64,000 bases of DNA, taken from assembly GCA_030745875.1 (NCBI GenBank), contig JASLNT010000085.1:1-64000 (forward strand), read 5' to 3'. This document shows positions 1 to 8,044 of this stretch, piece after piece (position 1 is the first letter of the stretch; each line of letters begins with the position of its first letter). A model generated the notes under the pieces. That model worked only from the letters and a program-made list of their open reading frames with translations. It ran no database searches and had not been told where the DNA came from. A program made the translations under genes and the position numbers. The DNA comes from Phycisphaerae bacterium (GTDB taxonomy: Bacteria > Planctomycetota > Phycisphaerae > SM23-33).

Positions 1-493
1 TGTGTTGGTGGCCTTCAGCCGGCGGTCTCAAGCCAACTTGCCCCGCGATCATAACGCAATCAGCCCGCCCCCGTTAGCCGTCTCCGCCGCTTGACGGGGC
101 GTCGCCGCTGCAAGACCGACTTTTTCAGGGCCGACTAATTCGCGTAGCCATTATTTTTCTCCTCCTCGCCCTCCGGGGACCGGGAGCAATCGACCGGGCC
201 GGTGGGTCCCTGCCGAAATCAACGCCCTGACGCCGACGCCGAACACGATGTTCAGTCATCGGCCACCGGACAAAACGTAAGATTCAGATAGACGGCGGGC
301 AAATCCGATTGAGCTCAAACTGAAAAAAAATGCCGCACGCATCCGACTGCGGGGCACACGGAAAGAGAGACCTTCCACACAGCGACGCCGTAGCCTTGAT
401 GCGACAATAAGATATCCTTGATTTCGAACAATTCCTGAGCGAAACTCCTGGAGCACAAATGGCGGATCATCCGCCGGGGAGCAGGCCCAAACC
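1..493. other. Left-end region without a convincing gene
   Basis: No open frame here has a plausible start, ribosome site and protein-like composition together. On the minus strand a strong GAGGAGG lies at 161-167 upstream of an ATG at 151, but that frame stops after eight codons. A neighbouring frame then stays open for about 30 codons with protein-like composition, so a frameshifted or decayed small gene is possible. The last part presumably holds the promoter of the ApbE gene, but I see no clear -35/-10 pair. Confidence 0.4.
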
Positions 494-2062
494 ATGCAAT
501 ATGGAATACTGAGACCATCTCGCGCGACATCCGCAACAGCGCTGGCGACTGTCATTTTCGCTCTGGTCGCCGGAACGGCGCGCAACGCTCCAGCCGCCGA
601 AGGTGAATACTCATTTCATCGAGACCACATACTCGGCACATCGTTTGACCTGAAGGTGCTGGGCGCCTCGCGAGCCCAGGCCGAAGCCTGCGAACGAGCC
701 GTCCTGGCTGAAATCGAGAGGCTCGATAAGATCCTTAACTCTCGGATTCCCAACAGCGAAATCAGCCGAATGGCGACCGCTCGGAACGAGTTCAAGTGTT
801 CAACGGATCTCTACAACGTCATGAAGGCCTGCAACTCATGGCGGATTCGAACCGCCGGAGCCTTCAACGCAAACGTGGGAGAACTGTTCGCGTTATGGAA
901 AAACGCAGCGAAGTCCAACCAGTTACCGACATCCAGGCAATTGACCGAAGCGACCGCGCGTCTCAAGAAAACCGCCTGGCGTCTGGATACCAGATCTCAA
1001 ACGGTGAAACCATCGAGCAAGATGCATCTTATGGCCGACGGTCTGGCCAAGGGATACATCATTGACAAAGCCCTGGCCGCAGGAAGAAAACAGACCCCCC
1101 AGGCCACCGGACTGCTGGTTGACATCGGCGGGGACATCGCAACATGGTCGGCGTCCGGGGATGATGCAAACAAATGGCTGGTGGACATAGCCGATCCGTT
1201 TCGCAGCGAGAACAACGCTCCGGCGATGACGACGCTTCGGCTGGCCAATAAATCGGTAGCCACCAGCGGATCGTACGCACGACACTTCAAGATCGGGTCG
1301 AAGAGATACTCGCGTATCATCGACCCGCGCAGCGGAAGACCGGCTGACGGAGTGGTAAGCGCGACTGTAGTGGCGGACAACACGATGACCGCCGACGCGC
1401 TGGCGACCGCCCTGTGCGTACTTACGCCCAGTAAGGGAGTAGCTCTGATTAATCGACTGTTGCACGTTGAATGCCTGATAGTTGACTCTGCGGGAAAGAA
1501 GTATCGCAGCCGCAAATGGGCGGCTGGGGAATCCGCAAAATCCCCTGACACGCCTAAGCCCGCGGTTGCTGCGGGCTCTGACCAAAACCGCTGGCCTGAA
1601 GGCTACAACGTTAAGATCGGGCTGACCCTTAAGAAGAACCCGCCTTCGAGAAAGAAAAAGAAGAAGAAATACCACCGACCTTACGTTGGGGTCATGATCG
1701 TAAGTCCCAGCGGCAAGCCGGTGAAGACGCTGGCGCTGTGGGTCGAGAGGAAGACAAAATATGACAAGGAGCTCCGGGGTTGGTACAGCACGGGGCGGAA
1801 TTACCGCGCCAAAACGCGACGCGCCGTCTCGCGGGGCACGCGTCCGGCCGGGTCCTATACGCTGTTGTGGGACGGACGGGATGACGACGGTAAGCCCGTC
1901 AAGCAGGGAACCTACGGGGTCTTCATCGAAATCAATCGCGAAGGCGGTTTTCGCGTTTCCATGAGAGCGAATATCAACTGCGGAACGTCACCCGACTCGG
2001 CGCGCATGGCGGGGAACAATGAATCGGACGGAGCCTGGGCCAGGTACGGGCCCGCAAAGTAG
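494..2062 (+). CDS. apbE: FAD:protein FMN transferase (ApbE) fused to DUF2271
   Basis: A 522-residue exported protein. Residues 1-36 look like a signal peptide ending near APAAEG. Residues about 40-335 are ApbE, the Mg-dependent enzyme that attaches FMN from FAD covalently to Thr/Ser of target flavoproteins. Visible signatures are ADGLAKGYIID (181-191), the glycine-rich LLVDIGGDIATW (207-218), ATSGSYARHF (256-265), DPRSGRPADG (278-286) and TADALATAL near 300. After a Lys-rich linker (387-392), residues about 370-505 match DUF2271, with VKTLALWVE and GSYTLLWDGRDDDGKPV. DUF2271, PepSY-type helices and ApbE usually occur as neighbouring genes; here two are fused. The next gene starts six bases after the stop and is the PepSY-like partner. 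Function is confident; the modified flavoprotein is not in the window. Confidence 0.9.
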   Translation: MQYGILRPSRATSATALATVIFALVAGTARNAPAAEGEYSFHRDHILGTSFDLKVLGASRAQAEACERAVLAEIERLDKILNSRIPNSEISRMATARNEFKCSTDLYNVMKACNSWRIRTAGAFNANVGELFALWKNAAKSNQLPTSRQLTEATARLKKTAWRLDTRSQTVKPSSKMHLMADGLAKGYIIDKALAAGRKQTPQATGLLVDIGGDIATWSASGDDANKWLVDIADPFRSENNAPAMTTLRLANKSVATSGSYARHFKIGSKRYSRIIDPRSGRPADGVVSATVVADNTMTADALATALCVLTPSKGVALINRLLHVECLIVDSAGKKYRSRKWAAGESAKSPDTPKPAVAAGSDQNRWPEGYNVKIGLTLKKNPPSRKKKKKKYHRPYVGVMIVSPSGKPVKTLALWVERKTKYDKELRGWYSTGRNYRAKTRRAVSRGTRPAGSYTLLWDGRDDDGKPVKQGTYGVFIEINREGGFRVSMRANINCGTSPDSARMAGNNESDGAWARYGPAK

Positions 2063-2068
2063 ACACCC

Positions 2069-2656
2069 ATGAATCCAATAACTCGAAAAGCAATCGCCGT
2101 AACCCGCATCACTCACGTTTGTTGCTCGATGCTGGCGGCGGGCGCTATGGTCTTCTTCGCCGTAACCGGGTTCATGCTGAACAATGAAGCGATGTTCGAT
2201 TCGGAGGGTCCCGAAGACAACACCATCGAACGCACCGCACCGTCCGAGATAATCAGGGACGCCCGGCAGGAAGAAGTCGTTTCTTATCTCAGGGATGAGT
2301 GCGGCATGACGGGCCTGCTCGACGAATACAACGCCGACCCCGATGTAATCGAACTGACATTCAAACGGCCGGGCGGGCGCACCGACATCACGATCGACCG
2401 GTCCGACGGACAGATGGAGATAATGAACGAGCCTGCGTCCGTCACTACCGCTCTGCTCGATCTGCACAAAGGCTCCAGCACGGGCGCGATATGGCGGACG
2501 CTGATCGATCTGACCGCTATTTGCCTTCTACTTGCCTGCCTTACGGGTATCGTTCTCTGGCTGGCCACTCCGAAACGCAGGGTCCTGGGCCTGATCGCTC
2601 TGGTCATCGGACTGCTTGCGTGGTGCGGAGCATACCTCCTCTACGTTCCCAAATAG
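2069..2656 (+). CDS. PepSY-associated transmembrane protein
   Basis: A 195-residue membrane protein. One hydrophobic helix near residues 15-37 (AAGAMVFFAVTGFMLNN) is followed by a soluble, acidic PepSY-like loop (about 45-135) and a pair of helices near 145-190 with the short ATPKRR turn between them. The VTGFMLNNE segment and the LLDLHKG phrase before the later helices resemble PepSY-associated TM proteins that accompany DUF2271 and ApbE in redox or iron-related membrane systems. It follows the ApbE-DUF2271 gene directly, so the two are very probably co-transcribed. I infer a membrane anchor or electron-transfer partner. No heme-ligating histidine pair is obvious beyond His154, so direct reductase activity is not shown. 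Confidence 0.7.
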   Translation: MNPITRKAIAVTRITHVCCSMLAAGAMVFFAVTGFMLNNEAMFDSEGPEDNTIERTAPSEIIRDARQEEVVSYLRDECGMTGLLDEYNADPDVIELTFKRPGGRTDITIDRSDGQMEIMNEPASVTTALLDLHKGSSTGAIWRTLIDLTAICLLLACLTGIVLWLATPKRRVLGLIALVIGLLAWCGAYLLYVPK

Positions 2657-2738
2657 ATGCTATCGTCTTGTTTTTGATCGGTTTTTAGGCGACAGTATCA
2701 CAATCAGAAGCAAACAACCCACCCAGGAGCAGAACCGA

Positions 2739-3704
2739 ATGATTATTCAGATAAGTCGGATGGTGTCTGGTGCGACAATGACAGCTATTGTGATCGTCGC
2801 AGCGATGGTCTTTACGGGAGCAGGTTGCACTCGAACGCCCGACCACCTGATCGGCCCGCGATCGTCGCAAGTCACCGCAGATCCCCACGACACCCACGCA
2901 CAAAGCAGTGCGCCGGACGATTACGCGCGTATGCGAAACCTCACCATCCAAGCGACGAAACTCGCCGATAGCAAGAAGGCTGTTCCGATGGCTGACCTGG
3001 CCAAACAACTTAACCGAACCAAATGCAAGTTGTCCCTCCCGGCTCGCCTTACCAGGCGGTTGGCGCGTCCGGAAATATACAGCAGGAACGTATCCAGCGT
3101 ATTGATCGTCGCCGGGCTTCACAAGTGCAATAAGTGCGTCAAATGGCACGCCAGCCCCGCAAGCGGGTTCGCTCTGACCTCGACTGGAGCCATCGCCACC
3201 AACTACCACCTTTTCGAGAACAAAGAGAAGAAAGCACTCGTCGCCATGACGCATGATGGGAAGACCTATGGAGTAAAGGAAGTCCTGGCCGCCAGCAGAA
3301 GTGATGACATAGTTATCCTCCAACTGGATATGGGCGGGGCGAAACTCAAACCCCTCCCCCTGGCGCCGGACACGCCGATAGGCACGGAGGTAACCGCGAT
3401 CAGTCATCCGCAGCATCGGTTCTACAGCCTGACTGAAGGCGTGATTTCACGCTACAGCAAGCGGCGAACAAAGCGTGGAAGAACCAACATGGTCGCGATT
3501 ACCGCGGACTTCGCAAAAGGCTCAAGCGGAGGTCCCATATTCGACGACCGCGGAAACGTAGCCGCCATGGTCGCCAGCACATCTTCGGTGTACTACACGC
3601 AGACTAAAAACACCCAGAAGAACCTCCAAATGGTCTTCAAACAGTGCGTCCCAACTGCAAACATACTGAAACTGATAACCAACGCACCTACCGGCCGCCG
3701 GTAA
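2739..3704 (+). CDS. Trypsin-like serine protease lipoprotein
   Basis: A 321-residue protein starting at the ATG preceded by AGGAGC at 2725-2730. The frame is open 41 codons further upstream, but that part overlaps the previous gene and lacks a signal peptide. The N-terminus is a lipoprotein signal ending FTGAGC. The catalytic triad of the S1C/HtrA-like fold is visible: His in TNYHLFEN, Asp in ASRSDDIVILQLD and Ser in GSSGGPIFDD. No PDZ domain follows, so it is shorter than DegP/HtrA. A CNKCVKWHASPASGF segment just before the His loop adds a Cys pair that may form a disulfide or bind metal. It probably acts in the periplasm. The substrate is unknown. Confidence 0.85.
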   Translation: MIIQISRMVSGATMTAIVIVAAMVFTGAGCTRTPDHLIGPRSSQVTADPHDTHAQSSAPDDYARMRNLTIQATKLADSKKAVPMADLAKQLNRTKCKLSLPARLTRRLARPEIYSRNVSSVLIVAGLHKCNKCVKWHASPASGFALTSTGAIATNYHLFENKEKKALVAMTHDGKTYGVKEVLAASRSDDIVILQLDMGGAKLKPLPLAPDTPIGTEVTAISHPQHRFYSLTEGVISRYSKRRTKRGRTNMVAITADFAKGSSGGPIFDDRGNVAAMVASTSSVYYTQTKNTQKNLQMVFKQCVPTANILKLITNAPTGRR

Positions 3705-3736
3705 TCAGACAGCGACACACCCGGAGTTGATTCGTT

Positions 3737-4090
3737 TCACCAATTCCCCCGCAGATGGATAATCAGGGCGGTTATCGCCGCGGCCTGCACAATTGTCAGT
3801 ATCCAGAATGCTCGTTTGAAACTGGTCTTCGATGTCTTGTGGTTGAATACGCACTGTCCAATGAATGAACCCGGAGCTCCGCAGGCGAGGGCGAATCCGA
3901 GCAGCACGGCCTCAGGCGCCCGCCAGCCCTTTCGAATCGCCCGGTACTTGTCGAATCCGTAAAACAGAAACGCCGCGACATTAACGCCCGCCGGCAACGC
4001 CCACCAGATCTCCACGACAAATGCAAAACCGCCCACGCAGATCGCGGTGACAATAACGGCGCCCAATCCAACCGACCGCATATGAGTCAT
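3737..4090 (-). CDS. DUF1294 family membrane protein
   Basis: A 117-residue membrane protein. The start chosen is the ATG at 4090 because GGAG stands six bases upstream; the open frame continues to 4438 but that extension lies opposite the divergent methyltransferase gene. Two hydrophobic segments are followed by the DUF1294 signature: FYGFDKYRAIRKGWRAPE, then LGFALACGAPGSFIGQ and NHKTSKTSFKRAFW, then a last helix. DUF1294 proteins are small inner-membrane proteins of unknown function, sometimes fused to a cold-shock domain, which is absent here. It converges with the protease gene upstream. Confidence 0.8.
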   Translation of the reverse strand: MTHMRSVGLGAVIVTAICVGGFAFVVEIWWALPAGVNVAAFLFYGFDKYRAIRKGWRAPEAVLLGFALACGAPGSFIGQCVFNHKTSKTSFKRAFWILTIVQAAAITALIIHLRGNW

Positions 4091-4231
4091 CAATTCTCCA
4101 AGGCTGACGCCTTCATCCTGAGGACGCTTAATGTAACCCGCAATGTTCTTACTATCAATCGACCGTGTTTTTCGGCGGTTTTGCATTTTGAAGTCGGTTT
4201 GTGTATCCTCGGGTTCTGGAGAAGCAGACTG

Positions 4232-4798
4232 ATGGGTATATTCTGGGAATTCCTGAAGAATCCGAAACGCACCGGGGCTGTGGCGACCAGTTCGCGCAGA
4301 TTGGCGAGAATGATCTGCTCGGAGATCGGTGTTGAGGACGCTTCGGTTATCGTCGAATACGGACCGGGCACGGGCGTCTTCACGGAAGAGATACTCCGCG
4401 TCAAGAAGCCCGAGGCCAACTTCTTCGCCATTGAACACAGCCCCACACTGGCGGACAGCTTTCGCCGCAAGTTCCCCGACGTCCGCCTGTTTGAAGATTC
4501 AGCGGAAAACGTAGCCGACATGCTCGACGAAACCGGGCACGGACAAATCGACTCGATAGTCTGCGGGTTGCCCTGGGCCGCATTTGACGAAGATCTCCAG
4601 GACAGCCTGTTGAACGCAACTTTGGCTTCGCTGAAACCGGGCGGACAGTTTGCTACGTTCGCGTACCTGCAGGGCCTGCTTCTTCCAGCGGGCAAGCGGT
4701 TCAAGAAGAAACTCGCAGAATCGTTCTCGAAGGTGGAAAGATCGCCAACGATATGGCGGAACATACCGCCTGCGTTCGTGTACCGCTGCACAAAATAG
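4232..4798 (+). CDS. Class I SAM methyltransferase, phospholipid N-methyltransferase-like
   Basis: A 188-residue protein starting at ATG 4232 with GGAG about ten bases upstream. The frame opens at 4082, but the first 50 residues are antisense to the DUF1294 gene. MGIFWEFLKNPKRTGAVATSS, followed by VIVEYGPGTGVFTEEIL (SAM-binding motif I), FFAIEHSP (motif II acidic region) and IDSIVCGLPWAAF (motif IV), is typical of the PmtA/rRNA-adenine-dimethylase-like group. In that group the KNPKRTGA phrase marks phospholipid (phosphatidylethanolamine) N-methyltransferases. The activity is inferred from these motifs; a small-molecule or protein target cannot be excluded. Confidence 0.75.
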   Translation: MGIFWEFLKNPKRTGAVATSSRRLARMICSEIGVEDASVIVEYGPGTGVFTEEILRVKKPEANFFAIEHSPTLADSFRRKFPDVRLFEDSAENVADMLDETGHGQIDSIVCGLPWAAFDEDLQDSLLNATLASLKPGGQFATFAYLQGLLLPAGKRFKKKLAESFSKVERSPTIWRNIPPAFVYRCTK

Positions 4799-4850
4799 CT
4801 GATCATCCATAATCGTAAGCACGTGTTCATGTCGCGCCAAAGGTGATCAA

Positions 4851-7007
4851 ATGCACTCAACGCGTATCTCGATTTCCATAGTCGCCCTCACTGCAATTGC
4901 AATTCTGACGCTTGCCTGCGGACGTGCTCAAGGCCGGGTCGCCAAATCGCACCCCAGGATATACGTCACGCCCAAGACGCTCGGAGCGATCAGGGCGCGA
5001 TGCAAGGGTTCGATGAAAGAGACCTTTGCGGCTATGCGGAAAGCATCGTGGATAATGAAGCGACGCGCAGGAGCCGACTGGTCAGACTGCACGAACATGG
5101 GATATCCCGCGTTCATGTATCTCGTTACGGGAAAGGGCGAGTATCTGACCAAGACAAAGGAGTTCCTCGACGCACTGATCAGCCGCCCGCCCAAAAACCA
5201 GTACCTGACCCCGGAATTCGTTCGCGCCGCATCCGTAGCAGCCGACTGGGTGTGGAACGATCTGACTCGCGCCGAGCGAGAGCGTTATGGAAAGGGACTA
5301 GTCTCGATCGCTGAGTGGGTGTTGAAGAATATCTGGCGTCACAGCGATTACAACAACCACTTCGTCGGCGAGCATTTGTCGGTGCTCTATGTCGCGGTCC
5401 TTCTTGACGGGGAGAACATTGAACCGCGGCGGACTGCGAAACTAATGGCGACAGGCAAGGATTACCTGCTGAAGCACGCACTGCCCGCGGCTGACGAGAT
5501 CGCCGGTCCGCTGAATCGGCAGGATTGGGAGGAGACACCGCCCTACATGATGCATCTGGCCCAACCGTCCGATCCCAAGCGGCGCGGAGCCTTTTTTGTG
5601 GGCGGTCAGGCCGAGGGATTCAGCTATAACGATTGGGGATACGCCCGCCCACTCGCCCTTACGTGTGAGATGTGGCGGACTGCTACGGGGCAGGACCTGT
5701 TTTCCGGATCGTCGTTCTTTCGCGGCCAGAGCGTCTGGCACGCCTACGCACTTCGACCGACAGGAACATTCGCCAGGAGCGAAGACTGCGCTTCGGGCTA
5801 CGGTCCCGGGAGCAACCTCAAGTCATTCATGCATTTGCTCGCGACGCGTCTAAATGATCCGCTGGCGGAGTGGATGGCGCGAAAGCACCAATGGAAGTAC
5901 GTCCAGAAGAGTTGGCGGGAGATACTCTGGCGTAATGAGAAGGTCAAACCTAGATCACCGGGCCGGATGTCGCTTCCGCTTGCAGGGTGTTTCGAGAAGC
6001 TGGGGCACGTCTATTTCCGCTCGTCGTGGGACAGCAAAACCGCAGCATTTGCGTTGTTCCAGTGCGGACCGTTCTACGCCGGCCACCAGCATCTGGACAA
6101 CAATACGTTCGTAATCCACCGCGGCGGGTCGCTGGCGATTGATTCGGGAACAAACGACTACTCGTCGCACCGGGGCAATTACTACGCACGGACTATCGCC
6201 CACAACGGAATTGTCGTATTTGATCCGGACGAGACATTCAGCGGGCGCGCCTGGTCCGGGGGTAAGGACGCGAGCGGAAGTAATGACGGCGGGCAGATGC
6301 GCGGGCGATCACTGTCGCGCATAGGACAATACAAACCGGGCGGCCCGTCCGATATTGGGCGAATCATTGACTTTCAGAGCGGTCAATACGTCGCCGGTTG
6401 CGCTGGCGACGCGACAAAGTCCTACTCGCCGAAGAAGATCCGCCGTGCCGTTCGGGCCTTCCTCCATCTCCGCGGCGACCCGAAAGCCTCCCGCCCCGTC
6501 GACACGTTCATCGTCTACGATCACGTAGTAACCACCAAAGCCGCTCTCAAGCCCAAGTGGATAATGCACAGCATCGACAAACCGCTGGTGAGCGGGCGGC
6601 GGTTCGTGGTGACTCACGGCGGCGGGAAACTTGTCGGTGATATCGCCTGGCCGATTAACGCGAAGATCGAGCTTGTCGGCGGGCCCGGACACGAATCATT
6701 CGCAGCGGGGAAGAACTACCCGCCGCAGAAGAAGACCGATCCCGAGCACGGTTCGTGGCGTATCGAGGTTCCCACAGGACCGCGAACGGTCGTGGTGCTC
6801 CGCACAATGCAAAAGGACACGGAGCCTGCTCGGCCCAGTCAAATAACCGGGCTCGGCGGCGAGCAGGGAATGATAATCCAACACGCAGGGGTCAAATCGA
6901 TGGTAATCCTGCCTCGCAAATCTGCGACGACTCTTCCGCGAATCCTCGTCACGGACAAGGGTAAGAAAGTCCAGGAACTGCAACTGGATCCGCGCCAGCC
7001 CACTTGA
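4851..7007 (+). CDS. Heparinase II/III family polysaccharide lyase
   Basis: A 718-residue secreted protein with AAAGGTGAT ahead of the ATG and a signal peptide ending near ACGRAQG; the Cys there makes a lipoprotein possible, but the lipobox is imperfect. Residues about 35-370 form an alpha-helical (alpha/alpha-toroid) region with NNHFVGEH and ETPPYMMHL. The C-terminal beta-sheet domain contains GHQHLDNNTFVIHRGG and LAIDSGTNDYSSH, the hallmark of heparinase II/III proteins, in which His and Tyr residues act in lyase chemistry. It probably degrades acidic polysaccharides such as alginate, ulvan-like or glycosaminoglycan chains. The substrate cannot be read from sequence. No SusC/D or sugar transporter gene is adjacent. 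Confidence 0.8.
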   Translation: MHSTRISISIVALTAIAILTLACGRAQGRVAKSHPRIYVTPKTLGAIRARCKGSMKETFAAMRKASWIMKRRAGADWSDCTNMGYPAFMYLVTGKGEYLTKTKEFLDALISRPPKNQYLTPEFVRAASVAADWVWNDLTRAERERYGKGLVSIAEWVLKNIWRHSDYNNHFVGEHLSVLYVAVLLDGENIEPRRTAKLMATGKDYLLKHALPAADEIAGPLNRQDWEETPPYMMHLAQPSDPKRRGAFFVGGQAEGFSYNDWGYARPLALTCEMWRTATGQDLFSGSSFFRGQSVWHAYALRPTGTFARSEDCASGYGPGSNLKSFMHLLATRLNDPLAEWMARKHQWKYVQKSWREILWRNEKVKPRSPGRMSLPLAGCFEKLGHVYFRSSWDSKTAAFALFQCGPFYAGHQHLDNNTFVIHRGGSLAIDSGTNDYSSHRGNYYARTIAHNGIVVFDPDETFSGRAWSGGKDASGSNDGGQMRGRSLSRIGQYKPGGPSDIGRIIDFQSGQYVAGCAGDATKSYSPKKIRRAVRAFLHLRGDPKASRPVDTFIVYDHVVTTKAALKPKWIMHSIDKPLVSGRRFVVTHGGGKLVGDIAWPINAKIELVGGPGHESFAAGKNYPPQKKTDPEHGSWRIEVPTGPRTVVVLRTMQKDTEPARPSQITGLGGEQGMIIQHAGVKSMVILPRKSATTLPRILVTDKGKKVQELQLDPRQPT

Positions 7008-7042
7008 CCCGATAGTCCCCAGACAATACGATAGCCCGCACT

Positions 7043-8020
7043 ATGCGAATACTTTCAGGTATACAACCGTCCGGGCGGCTGCACGTGGGCAATTATTTCG
7101 GCGCGATCCGACAGTATCTCAAACTACAGACCGAAGGGCACGAGTGCTTCTACTTCATCGCAAATTATCACGCGCTGACCAGCACGACCGATAAAACCGC
7201 CCTCGAGGAGATCACACTGCACGTGGCCACCGCGTATCTCGCGTTGGGGATCGATCCGGAAAAGTCAACATTCTTCGTCCAGTCCGACGTACCAAGCGTC
7301 ACCGAACTGTGCTGGATACTGAACTGTCACTGCCCGGTCTCGCTGATGGAAAAGGCGACCAGCTACAAGGACAAGGTCGCACGAGGACTGGCGCCCAACA
7401 TGGGCCTGTTCGACTACCCGGTCCTCCAAGCCGCCGATATCGTGATCTACGACGCGGACCTGGTGCCTGTCGGACAGGACCAGAAACAGCACATAGAGAT
7501 GACCCGCGACATGGCTGCAAAGTTCAACCGCGCTTTCAACACCGAGGCGTTGGTGATACCCGAACCGTACATCGTGCCTGAAGCAGCGGTCGTTCCCGGC
7601 ATCGACGGACAGAAAATGTCCAAAAGCTACGAGAACACTATCGAAATAATGGCCAGCGCCAAACAGACCAAGAAACGCTGTGCAAAGATCGTGACCGACT
7701 CGACACCGCTGGAAGACGCCAAAGACCCGACAGACTGCAACGTGATCGCCCTGCTGAAGCTTTTTACTTCGGAGGACGAACTTGCGGAGATCGAAGGCAA
7801 TTACCGAGCCGGCGGATACGGTTACGGCCACGCCAAAGGACGCCTGGCGGAACTCATAAACGAGCAATTTGGCGAGGCCCGTGAGCGTTATGCTGAACTG
7901 GAGCAACGCAGTGACGATGTCCGGGACATGCTACGCGACGGAGGCCGCAAAGCCAGAGAAGTAGCAGAGGCCACTATGCAGCGCGTACGGGACGCCTGCG
8001 GAATCCTCACCAACAGATAG
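7043..8020 (+). CDS. trpS: Tryptophan--tRNA ligase
   Basis: A 325-residue class I aminoacyl-tRNA synthetase that charges tRNA-Trp in the cytoplasm. ILSGIQPSGRLHVGNYFGA holds the HIGH-type motif (HVGN) and GIDGQKMSKSYENTI the KMSKS loop. Length fits compact bacterial TrpRS of about 330 residues. It follows the heparinase gene by 35 bases on the same strand without a strong Shine-Dalgarno sequence, so it may have its own promoter or be weakly translated from a leader. Identity is clear. Confidence 0.97.
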   Translation: MRILSGIQPSGRLHVGNYFGAIRQYLKLQTEGHECFYFIANYHALTSTTDKTALEEITLHVATAYLALGIDPEKSTFFVQSDVPSVTELCWILNCHCPVSLMEKATSYKDKVARGLAPNMGLFDYPVLQAADIVIYDADLVPVGQDQKQHIEMTRDMAAKFNRAFNTEALVIPEPYIVPEAAVVPGIDGQKMSKSYENTIEIMASAKQTKKRCAKIVTDSTPLEDAKDPTDCNVIALLKLFTSEDELAEIEGNYRAGGYGYGHAKGRLAELINEQFGEARERYAELEQRSDDVRDMLRDGGRKAREVAEATMQRVRDACGILTNR

Positions 8021-8044
8021 CGGCAGTACATACAGGGAGCGGTA

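Noticed and set aside
4091-4438. N-terminal extension of the DUF1294 protein
   Set aside because: It overlaps the divergent methyltransferase gene, and GGAG supports the start at 4090.
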